From JADLGL01 sp963667605 (lineage in GTDB: Bacteria > Pseudomonadota > Alphaproteobacteria > Rhizobiales > Kaistiaceae), in the NCBI GenBank assembly GCA_963667605.2, contig CAXXUZ010000003.1:992001-1056000 (forward strand): a stretch of 64,000 nucleotides of DNA, in the 5' to 3' direction. The translations under genes and the position numbers were made by a program. The notes beneath the pieces are model-generated. The model had not been told where the DNA came from. It saw nothing but the letters and a program-made list of their open reading frames with translations, and made no database searches. Below are positions 25,435 through 33,073 of this stretch, piece after piece. The first letter of the stretch is position 1, and each line of letters starts with the position of its first letter.

Positions 25435-28400
25435 GCCGTCGGCGGCGACGCGCATGGTCAGGATGATATCGGGGTTGGCCGGCGGCTCGCCGCGAGCGAT
25501 CTGATCGACACAATCCATCCCGACCGTCACATGGCCCCAAAGAGTGTAGAGCCCATCGAGGAAACTCCCCTCATCGAACATGATGAAGAATTGTGAATTG
25601 GCGGAATCGTCGGCCGCGCCGCGGGCCATGCCGACCGCGCCGCGAACAAAGGGCTCATTACTGAATTCGGCCAGGAGATCGGGAAGCTGCGAGCCCCCGA
25701 ACCCGGTCCCGGTGGGATCGCCACTCTGAGCCATGAACCCCTCGATGACGCGGTGGAAGATCATACCATCATAGAAGCCGGATCGCGTCAGCGCCTTGAT
25801 CCGCTCAACGTGAAGCGGCGCCAGATCGGGCCGCATTTCGACGACCACGCGGCCGCAGGCGAGCTCGAGATAAAGGGTGTTCTCAGGGCCACCCAGCACC
25901 ACCGGCTCTGGTTCAGCGATTCCAGCCACCTCTGGCTCGGCCGCCGCGAAAGACAACCACGGCGTTTCCGGGCACCGGACAGCGTCTACGGCGACTGCCG
26001 CGGTCCAAGTGGCCGCCGCCGCGTCCAATAACTGGCCAAATGATGGCCCTTTGGTCACAACAATCCGCGCCCAGGTTCCGTCGGCATATTTGAGCAGAAG
26101 CTCGATAGCTGAAGTCCAGTCAAGAAACGCTATCATCGCCAGCGGATCGACGGAGCGGAGGTCGGCAAAGAAGAAGCCCGACCCACCCTCTATCCAATCA
26201 AAGTCTTCACCGACCGAAATCAGAGTGACGGCGTCGACTCCATTGCTGAACGCATCCGCAGGCTCTAACGAAACATAGATCCTGCTCTGCGCGAAGCCAA
26301 CGTCAATAAGAATGTCGCGTTCGGGCAAATCAAACCTGAACGCGAGTTCGCACCCCGCCGTGTACCATGTCGCTAAGGCCTCGGTTCGAGTCCCCCCATC
26401 ATAAAGATACGCGGTCCGAGGGACCTCTAACGTCGGCGAGTCACCGATCGGGAAACCTGCGGAGACCGAACCCCAGGCGGAAAGAGCTTCCGAAAGTACA
26501 ATCGCGACTTCGTCGTTGATGCCAATCACGACAAGCGCGTCGACCTGGTCGCCTCCTGTCAACAGAATCTCGATCGACCGAGACTGTTGCAATAACGCTA
26601 AGTCGAAAGCCTTCCACCGCAGCGAAGAAACAAGAATGAATTGCCCTTCCTCGTCATCATACCCGGCCTGCACGAAGCTCGTTTGACCTGAGCACTGAGA
26701 ACCGCTCCGAGTCATGAACACTGTCTCAATGGTTCGCCGGTCGCTACCCCGAAGCAGATCGTCGTCGGCGCGAAAACCCAGAATCAGACGGCCATCGCCG
26801 TCATCGGCGGTCGGACCCAGGATGACGATGGTCCCGGTAATATCCCCGCCCCCAAGTTCGATTTGGCCGACCACGGCAAACACTCCATCTTCGTCTGTCA
26901 CTCCCCATATTACCTCGCCTTGGACGTCCTGCCGCTGCCCATCTGGATCGACGACAAGGGCAGCGGAAGCCCTGGCCAAGATCGGTGGCGCGAAAGTTTG
27001 CAGAAACGCTCCCATCTCCTCGATCCCGTCCATCCCGGTTGGGGCGCCCCGGCTAATCGCCAATGCCTGAATCTCGTCTGCCGCGAATATGTGCATGTCG
27101 TCATGTGGTGTCCGCAACATGAGCGAGATTAACTCCTGGGGCGTTCCGAATTGATTCAGGAGTTCGAGCACGTCCGCCAGGATGCGCTGCGCATCCGGGT
27201 CACCGGAGGTGAATTGATGAACGCCAAGTTCGCCCAAAGCGAGTCGCTCAACGCCGGCCAGAAAGACGAACGCACAAGCTGAGTAGCAGCCAGCCCAACT
27301 GGGAATTATGGTCGTAAGGCCCGCCTGGAACACCTCGTCTGCCAATATAAGTGCTGTGTCCAAGAATCCACCAGGACTGTTGAGTACAACAATAGTCCCT
27401 TCGGGATGTGCCCGGCGTGCCCGCCGAAAATCTAGAACAGCGGTGTCGTCTATTGGACCGTTAAGGTACATTACGACCGGGGTCTCGCGATCCACAAGAA
27501 AGACCCCAAACTCCGCGAAATCCGGTTGGGCGGGGAGCCCGGGAGCTACAGCGGGAGGTGCTGCTTCCCTTTGGTACTGGTAGACACCGATCCTTGCTTG
27601 TGCGGGTGCCTCTCTTGGAATGGCCGCATCCCCGCGCTGAGCTGCAGCAGTGAAGCCGTTCTCTCGAAGGACGAAGGCGATTATGGCCGCGTAATCATCC
27701 GCCGTTACCTCATCCCCCGGATGCGGGCCAGCGTCGCGGATGACAGAAGCAAGGTTGGCAATTGATCGGCGGCCCCATGAGTCCATGAAGGCGGCGCCGG
27801 CAAGGGCGGGACCTAGATTGCCTCCTTCCAGTGCATCGCCGTGGCATTCGCCGCATTCGAAAGCATATTGCAGTTCGCCCCAATTGGCCTGCACGACGGT
27901 GAATGTGACCGGAACGAGTGTGATGGCGTGGCGGGTGACGAAAGCGTCGATGCCGGCAGCCAGTAGGCTCTGCCGCAATGCCTCGGCGTTGGCCTGGCCC
28001 ACCATCGGGCCGAACTGGACCAAGAAGAACAGGCCCTGCGGCAAGTCCGCTCTTTGGATGACGCCCGGCGTCGCGCCAAAAAGGTTGGGTGACTGGGCCA
28101 ACAGCTCGCGAAGCTTGGCCTGCGCCGCTTCTTCAGTTCCATGTGCCGACACTTGGACATAGTAGTCGGCAGCCGCTGGCGTAACAGGCTCGGCGACCCC
28201 TTTCCGCGTGCAATTGGCGACAGGCAATTCGCCGGTGGTTTCGTTCGCGGTGGCAAGTGCCACGACGCAGTTCGGTGGTACGAAATCGGCGCGGAGGAGG
28301 AAGTCCCCGGTAGCGCCGCTTGTCGCGAAGTACTCGGTGCCGACAATCCTAATCGTCTCGTTACCGCTTGAGTTGCGGCCCGAGACCACCAAACGCCCGT

Positions 28401-28533
28401 TAACGATCTCCGCCATGTCGACCGTGATCGCTGCCAAAGCCGATTGAGGCGCAAGAAGCGCCAACCATGCCGCCATCGCTGCGGCGAGCAACCTACTGGA
28501 TAGCAATTTCCCCGGCCCGGCCGATGTTAGCAT
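25366..28533 (-). CDS. exported multidomain protein: SPOR, cytochrome c, ClpP-like protease, cyclophilin
   Basis: 1055 residues. Residues 1-34 are a signal peptide (cleavage near SALA/A). Residues 36-110 form a beta domain; 123-202 a SPOR-like domain (YYVQVSAHGTEEAAQAKLRE; FFLVQFGPMVGQANAEALRQ); 211-295 a single-haem cytochrome domain with CGECH (227-231). Residues 350-500 are a ClpP/SDH-type serine protease region: VLNSPGG, Ser418 in GCYSACAFVFLAG and His439 in LGVHQF. About 510-880 is unassigned. Residues 884-1033 are a cyclophilin-type prolyl isomerase with FHRVIEGFMAQ and LWGHV. The last 22 residues, after MRVAADG, derive from the adjoining mobile remnant, so the native stop is lost. It is probably periplasmic. 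I know of no family with this exact order. Confidence 0.7.
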   Translation of the reverse strand: MLTSAGPGKLLSSRLLAAAMAAWLALLAPQSALAAITVDMAEIVNGRLVVSGRNSSGNETIRIVGTEYFATSGATGDFLLRADFVPPNCVVALATANETTGELPVANCTRKGVAEPVTPAAADYYVQVSAHGTEEAAQAKLRELLAQSPNLFGATPGVIQRADLPQGLFFLVQFGPMVGQANAEALRQSLLAAGIDAFVTRHAITLVPVTFTVVQANWGELQYAFECGECHGDALEGGNLGPALAGAAFMDSWGRRSIANLASVIRDAGPHPGDEVTADDYAAIIAFVLRENGFTAAAQRGDAAIPREAPAQARIGVYQYQREAAPPAVAPGLPAQPDFAEFGVFLVDRETPVVMYLNGPIDDTAVLDFRRARRAHPEGTIVVLNSPGGFLDTALILADEVFQAGLTTIIPSWAGCYSACAFVFLAGVERLALGELGVHQFTSGDPDAQRILADVLELLNQFGTPQELISLMLRTPHDDMHIFAADEIQALAISRGAPTGMDGIEEMGAFLQTFAPPILARASAALVVDPDGQRQDVQGEVIWGVTDEDGVFAVVGQIELGGGDITGTIVILGPTADDGDGRLILGFRADDDLLRGSDRRTIETVFMTRSGSQCSGQTSFVQAGYDDEEGQFILVSSLRWKAFDLALLQQSRSIEILLTGGDQVDALVVIGINDEVAIVLSEALSAWGSVSAGFPIGDSPTLEVPRTAYLYDGGTRTEALATWYTAGCELAFRFDLPERDILIDVGFAQSRIYVSLEPADAFSNGVDAVTLISVGEDFDWIEGGSGFFFADLRSVDPLAMIAFLDWTSAIELLLKYADGTWARIVVTKGPSFGQLLDAAAATWTAAVAVDAVRCPETPWLSFAAAEPEVAGIAEPEPVVLGGPENTLYLELACGRVVVEMRPDLAPLHVERIKALTRSGFYDGMIFHRVIEGFMAQSGDPTGTGFGGSQLPDLLAEFSNEPFVRGAVGMARGAADDSANSQFFIMFDEGSFLDGLYTLWGHVTVGMDCVDQIARGEPPANPDIILTMRVAADGLCARNFRRCRGAHRWRGRATAI

Positions 28534-28758
28534 CTCTCAAGATCAGCGTCGAGGTCTATCGCCATTTGGCTACGATTGATGGCTCGCGATCGATCCAAGG
28601 CGGGGTGCGGCTATCCCAACGGTCTGTGAGGGACCGACGGTAGATCAATCAATAATGTCAGGTATGCTTGTGCCGGAATCGCGTAGGAACTGGTTCTGCT
28701 CCCCGTCAGCCGGGGAAGAGGTCAGGCCATTACGGTGTCTCTTCCCAGATGACACAAC
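28534..28758. other. intergenic region left of IS630 copy 1
   Basis: 225 bases between the start of the large exported protein and the IS630 copy. It would contain the promoter of that gene. On the plus strand a 35-codon frame begins at an ATG at 28655 and runs to the IS630 insertion point, resuming beyond the IS (see findings). Nothing else is recognisable. Confidence 0.3.
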
Positions 28759-28760
28759 TA

Positions 28761-29902
28761 GTGGATAAAATTTGACGTTGCGGATCCCCGAGGGATTCTC
28801 GCCGGGCACGTTGTGTGCGAGTCTGGCGCATGCGGCAGGAATCACGTGATGGCGGTACCGCCGACCGTGCTCGCTCGAGCGGTCGTTGCGGACCGGAACA
28901 GCCGGCAGAAACACGTCTGAGCGGGCACGGATCGTCCTTCTGAGCGGGGATGGTCTCGGCACGGTCGAGATCATGCGCCGCACCGGCAAGAGCAAGACAG
29001 CGGTTTGGCGTTGGCAGGAGCGCTTCATGCACGAGGGTGTCGAGGGGTTGCTGCGGGACAAGACGCGACCCTCGCGCGTTCCGCCGCTCGGCCGGGAAAT
29101 CGCTGACCGCGTCGTCGCGCTGACGCTGAGTGCGCCGCGCCACGAGGCGACACATTGGACGGCGCCGGCGATGGCCAAGACGGTCGGCATCAGCGTCAGC
29201 GCGGTACAGCGCATCTGGCGGGCGCACGGGCTTCAGCCCCACCGGGTCCGGCAGTTCAAGCTGTCGCGTGACCCGGAGTTCATTCCCAAGCTGCGGGACA
29301 TCGTCGGCCTTTATGTCGATCCGCCGGCGCACGCCGTTGTCCTGTCGGTTGACGAGAAGAGCCAGATCCAGGCGCTCGACCGCACCCAACCCGGGCTGCC
29401 GATGAAGACGGGACGCGCGGGCACGATGACGCATGACTACAAGCGGCACGGCACGACCACGCTGTTCGCCGCGCTGAACGTGCTCGAAGGGCGTGTCATC
29501 GGCCAGTGCATGCAGCGCCATCGACACCAAGAGTTCATTCGCTTCCTCAACGCCATCGAGGCCGACGTGCCCGCGGGAAAGCTGGTCCATGTGATCCTCG
29601 ACAACTACGCCGCCCACAAGCATCCCAAGGTCCGCGGGTGGCTTACGCGCCATCCGCGCTTTTTCTTCCACTTCACCCCAACATCCTGCTCCTGGCTCAA
29701 CGCCGTCGAAGGTTTCTTCGCAAAGCTCGCAAAGCAACGTCTCAAGCGCGGCGTCTTCCACTCGATCGTCGATCTCCAGGCCACCATCAACCGCTTCCTC
29801 GAACACACCAACAACGATCCGCAGCCCTTCATCTGGACAAAGGATCCCGACAAAATCATCGCCGCTGTCAGACGCGGGCATCAAGCGTTAGATTCCATCC
29901 AC
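28761..29902 (+). mobile_element. IS630-family element, copy 1 (5' part degenerate)
   Basis: Terminal repeats are GTGGATAAAATTTGAC at 28761 and GTTAGATTCCATCCAC ending at 29902 (reverse complement GTGGATGGAATCTAAC). It is flanked by TA on both sides (28759-28760 and 29903-29904), the IS630 target duplication, within a CTAG site. Length is 1142 bp against 1146 bp for copy 2 at 31516-32661, which is in opposite orientation. The first 200 bases differ from copy 2 by several indels and substitutions; the rest is almost identical. Confidence 0.92.
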
Positions 29903-29905
29903 TAG
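28886..29905 (+). pseudogene. IS630 transposase, copy 1, N-terminus damaged
   Basis: The frame encodes the helix-turn-helix (GTVEIMRRTGKSKTAVWRWQ) and the DDE domain (VVLSVDEKSQIQALDR; VHVILDNYAAHKHPK; CSWLNAVEGFFAKLA), equal to copy 2. The N-terminal 30 or so residues of copy 2 (MRPGIIVDVSTADRARLEAV) are scrambled here by indels, and the codon matching TGG in copy 2 (HVWRAR) is TGA at 28918-28920. Translation from the ATG at 28886 would need the TCTGAGC frame to be read as SER, giving a shortened protein. The stop TAG uses the TA target duplication plus a flanking G. Confidence 0.75.
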
Positions 29906-30175
29906 TACCCCGACGAGGTGCTGGCACCGCTTGGCGGCCGCCAATTGTTCTGCTAACGAGCCGATGCAGCCGCGTGGTCGCACGGGCTTTCTTGTTAACT
30001 TGCAGCCGATCACCATTGCCCCGACAGAATCTGTCTGATTCACATTGAGTCGCAATCCGTGAACCTCCGATGCGAGTGCCAGAAATCTGGATGAATCGTG
30101 GCCACAATCTTCAGGTGATATCCCATCGGAGCGATCTTCGGGCAATTTGCCGGAACGTGGCCATAGGGGGATCAG

Positions 30176-31342
30176 ATGACTAGGAAGGGCGGTGACGTGG
30201 TAAACCTTCAGCGTGCCAGTCCAAAGGTGGAACCGAACCGCGTGAAAAGCGACGCTTACAAAACGGCGGGGGTCGACACCTTCGAAGCCGACGCCGGCGT
30301 TGGAGACCTCATCAGGGTTCTTCGGCGTACCTGGCCAGCTGAAGGCCTGGGTCGCGTCGTTTTGCCGCCGGACGTTCGGTTCTTTGCCAACGTGATCGAT
30401 ATTGACGGAATTGGGATCGCTCTCTGCACGGATGGCGTTGGCTCAAAGGCGATAGTGGCGTCTTTGATGGGCAAGTACGACACCATTGGGATTGATTGCG
30501 TGGCGATGAATGTCAACGACATGATCTGTGTCGGCGCGCAGCCAGTGTCGATGGTAGATTACCTGGCCATCGAGGAAGCAAATGCTGAAATGATCCGCGA
30601 GATCGGCGTCGGCTTGAGCCAGGGAGCAAGCCAAGCTCGGATTTCAATTTCTGGAGGGGAAACGGCCGAACTCTCGGAGACTGTCAATGGGTTCGACCTA
30701 GCCGGTATGTCAGTCGGTCGCGTCGACCTCGACGAGGTGCTCACGGGCCGGGACGTCGCGGACGGAGACGTCGTCATTGGTGTCGCCAGCAGTGGTATTC
30801 ACAGCAACGGTCTTACACTAGCCCGCAAGGTGCTGATCGAAGACGGTGCTGGTGCAAATGGGGTCGACCGCTGGTTCGATGACCTCGATTGTACCGTCGG
30901 CGAGGAGCTGCTGCGCCCCACAGACATCTACGTTGTCGAAGCGCTGGAGATCCTCAGAGACGTCAGCGGCGTAAAAGCTCTCATCAACATCACAAGCGAG
31001 GGGCTCCTTAATCTGACTAGGATCGAGTCAAGTGTGAGCTTTAACATCGAGCATCTGATGGAGCCTCCCTCAGCTGTATTCCAGTTGATTCAGGATCTCG
31101 CTAAAGTATCTGACGGGGAGATGTTCAAAGTCTTCAACATGGGAATTGGATTTTGCTATGTAGTCACCTCTGAGGCTGCCGAACAGACTCTTGCCATACT
31201 CGATGCGCACGGTCGCAACGCTCAGAGAATTGGCTACGCCAGCGGAGACGGACGCCAGCTCGTTCGCATCCCCGAGAAAAACCTAGTTGGGTACCGCAAA
31301 ACGTTCTCGAAAGACGGGGGGGTTGCCAGAAAGGTCGGCTGA
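30176..31342 (+). CDS. PurM-like protein (phosphoribosylformylglycinamidine cyclo-ligase family), divergent
   Basis: 388 residues. PurM makes aminoimidazole ribonucleotide in purine synthesis. Family motifs are clear: YKTAGVDTFEADAG, CTDGVGSKAIVASLMGKYDT (84-103), VAMNVNDMICVGAQP (109-123), ISISGGETAEL and SSGIHSNGLTLAR. The sequence is closer to the branch with HxYV-containing, GFLNLTR-type C-terminal motifs than to usual alphaproteobacterial PurM. The normal glycine-rich ITGxGF motif reads ITSEGLLNLTR. Codon use looks less GC-biased than the housekeeping genes. It is boxed in by two IS630 copies and followed 2 bases later by an IS-split small gene. It may be an acquired paralogue with a changed function. 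Confidence 0.8.
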   Translation: MTRKGGDVVNLQRASPKVEPNRVKSDAYKTAGVDTFEADAGVGDLIRVLRRTWPAEGLGRVVLPPDVRFFANVIDIDGIGIALCTDGVGSKAIVASLMGKYDTIGIDCVAMNVNDMICVGAQPVSMVDYLAIEEANAEMIREIGVGLSQGASQARISISGGETAELSETVNGFDLAGMSVGRVDLDEVLTGRDVADGDVVIGVASSGIHSNGLTLARKVLIEDGAGANGVDRWFDDLDCTVGEELLRPTDIYVVEALEILRDVSGVKALINITSEGLLNLTRIESSVSFNIEHLMEPPSAVFQLIQDLAKVSDGEMFKVFNMGIGFCYVVTSEAAEQTLAILDAHGRNAQRIGYASGDGRQLVRIPEKNLVGYRKTFSKDGGVARKVG

Positions 31343-31512
31343 AAGTGTCTGCCAAACAGGCGCAGGCACCAAAAAGGCTTTACTTGGAGGTCTCTGCAAC
31401 GGCAGCGGTTGGACAGAAGATTACCGCCCTTATCGAGGGGGAAAATCTGGGGCCAACTTCAATCGAGTTAGGCGTTCCAGACACCGTTGTCGTTTCCCGG
31501 CCTCACACCGTG

Positions 31513-32601
31513 CTAGTGGATGGAATCTAACGCTTGATGCCCGCGTCTGACAGCGGCGATGATTTTGTCGGGATCCTTTGTCCAGATGAAGGGCTGCGGA
31601 TCGTTGTTGGTGTGTTCGAGGAAGCGGTTGATGGTGGCCTGGAGATCGACGATCGAGTGGAAGACGCCGCGCTTGAGACGTTGCTTTGCGAGCTTTGCGA
31701 AGAAACCTTCGACGGCGTTGAGCCAGGAGCAGGATGTTGGGGTGAAGTGGAAGAAAAAGCGCGGATGGCACGTAAGCCACCCGCGGACCTTGGGATGCTT
31801 GTGGGCGGCGTAGTTGTCGAGGATCACATGGACCAGCTTTCCCGCGGGCACGTCGGCCTCGATGGCGTTGAGGAAGCGAATGAACTCTTGGTGTCGATGG
31901 CGCTGCATGCACTGGCCGATGACACGCCCTTCGAGCACGTTCAGCGCGGCGAACAGCGTGGTCGTGCCGTGCCGCTTGTAGTCATGCGTCATCGTGCCCG
32001 CGCGTCCCGTCTTCATCGGCAGCCCGGGTTGGGTGCGGTCGAGCGCCTGGATCTGGCTCTTCTCGTCAACCGACAGGACAACGGCGTGCGCCGGCGGATC
32101 GACATAAAGGCCGACGATGTCCCGCAGCTTGGGAATGAACTCCGGGTCACGCGACAGCTTGAACTGCCGGACCCGGTGGGGCTGAAGCCCGTGCGCCCGC
32201 CAGATGCGCTGTACCGCGCTGACGCTGATGCCGACCGTCTTGGCCATCGCCGGCGCCGTCCAATGTGTCGCCTCGTGGCGCGGCGCACTCAGCGTCAGCG
32301 CGACGACGCGGTCAGCGATTTCCCGGCCGAGCGGCGGAACGCGCGAGGGTCGCGTCTTGTCCCGCAGCAACCCCTCGACACCCTCGTGCATGAAGCGCTC
32401 CTGCCAACGCCAAACCGCTGTCTTGCTCTTGCCGGTGCGGCGCATGATCTCGACCGTGCCGAGACCATCCCCGCTCAGAAGGACGATCCGTGCCCGCCAC
32501 ACGTGTTTCTGCCGGCTGTTCCGGTCCGCAACGACCGCTTCGAGACGAGCACGGTCGGCGGTACTCACATCGACGATGATTCCTGGCCGCATGCGCCAGA
32601 C
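31513..32601 (-). CDS. IS630-family transposase, copy 2
   Basis: About 362 residues from an ATG at about 32595-32601 (MRPGIIVDVSTADRARLEAV); an upstream ATG at 32643 is also in frame. It has paired N-terminal helix-turn-helix segments (GDGLGTVEIMRRTGKSKTAV) and the Tc1/mariner-like DDE catalytic residues in SVDEKSQIQ, VILDNYAAHKHP and WLNAVEGFFAKL. The stop TAG is completed by the duplicated TA and the next host base. It differs from copy 1 by LTCHPRFF versus LTRHPRFF and by its intact N-terminus. Confidence 0.93.
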   Translation of the reverse strand, partial: VWRMRPGIIVDVSTADRARLEAVVADRNSRQKHVWRARIVLLSGDGLGTVEIMRRTGKSKTAVWRWQERFMHEGVEGLLRDKTRPSRVPPLGREIADRVVALTLSAPRHEATHWTAPAMAKTVGISVSAVQRIWRAHGLQPHRVRQFKLSRDPEFIPKLRDIVGLYVDPPAHAVVLSVDEKSQIQALDRTQPGLPMKTGRAGTMTHDYKRHGTTTLFAALNVLEGRVIGQCMQRHRHQEFIRFLNAIEADVPAGKLVHVILDNYAAHKHPKVRGWLTCHPRFFFHFTPTSCSWLNAVEGFFAKLAKQRLKRGVFHSIVDLQATINRFLEHTNNDPQPFIWTKDPDKIIAAVRRGHQALDSIH

Positions 32602-32661
32602 TCGCACACAACGTGCCCGGCGAGAATCCCTCGCGGGATTCAAACGTCAAATTTTATCCAC
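31516..32661 (-). mobile_element. IS630-family element, copy 2 (intact)
   Basis: Terminal repeats GTGGATGGAATCTAAC at 31516 and GTCAAATTTTATCCAC ending at 32661, with TA duplications at 31514-31515 and 32662-32663 inside a CTAG target. 1146 bp, opposite in orientation to copy 1, so the two copies form a 1.1-kb inverted repeat around a 1.6-kb segment holding the purM-like gene. Confidence 0.95.
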
Positions 32662-32836
32662 TAGTTGGCGAAGGCAATTTCCGACGGCAAGTCGACTGGC
32701 TGGTCCAGATCGTCAATGTCCCCGCTGTTGTCGAACTGAGAGCGTCGGACGCAACAACGGTTCAGATTGGGCTTTGCAAGATCGTCCGCTGACTCCCTTC
32801 CCCGAAACGATTTAACCCCCCGTCAGCTTCCCATAT

Positions 32837-32863
32837 GCTTCCCAATCGGCGTTCCTGGGAAGC
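32837..32863. terminator. hairpin between split gene and tRNA-Arg
   Basis: GCTTCCCA (32837-32844) pairs with TGGGAAGC (32856-32863) around an 11-base loop. There is no T-run on the plus side. It could terminate the convergent tRNA transcript or the purM-like unit, or be a remnant repeat. Confidence 0.4.
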
Positions 32864-32900
32864 AGTGTAGAACTAAAAACCTATAACCTATTGAAATCAC

Positions 32901-32977
32901 TGGCGCGCCGGAAGGGATTCGAACCCCTGACCCCCAGATTCGTAGTCTGGTGCTCTATCCAGCTGAGCTACCGGCGC
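32901..32977 (-). tRNA. tRNA-Arg (anticodon ACG)
   Basis: The minus strand reads GCGCCGGTAGCTCAGCTGGA and folds as a 77-nt tRNA with an encoded CCA. The acceptor GCGCCGG pairs with CCGGCGC, the anticodon stem is CCAGA/TCTGG around loop CTACGAA (anticodon ACG), and the T arm is GGGGTTCGAATCCC. The 3' end faces the accessory region on the left, as expected for a tRNA used as an integration site. Confidence 0.97.
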
Positions 32978-33073
32978 TCGCCCGCGGCCGCAAACGGCAA
33001 GGCGCACGAGGCGCGGCATAGGTACTGACTGCCCCGTCCCATTGCAAGGTTTTGGCCCGCCCACAGGACGGGA

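Larger units (their letters stand above)
31345..32792 (+). pseudogene. small gene split by IS630 copy 2
   Basis: The 5' part runs from a GTG at 31345, directly after the purM-like TGA, to 31515. The 3' part runs from 32664 to a TGA at 32790-32792. Deleting the IS and one TA copy joins them in frame to 99 residues: an opening SAKQAQAPKRLYLEVSATAA, then VVSRPHTVLV joined to GEGNFRRQVDWLVQIVNVPA, and the end TVQIGLCKIVR. It is rich in beta-forming residues, has no signal peptide and no family I recognise. The tight spacing implies cotranscription with the purM-like gene. Confidence 0.65.

Noticed and set aside
29503..30048. 180-codon frame overlapping the 3' end of IS630 copy 1
   Set aside because: It is an out-of-frame shadow of the transposase gene that is repeated in copy 2 with the same composition.
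31534..32664. 376-codon plus-strand frame across IS630 copy 2
   Set aside because: It lies entirely antisense to the transposase, and the same antisense frame appears in copy 1; this reflects high-GC codon structure, not a gene.
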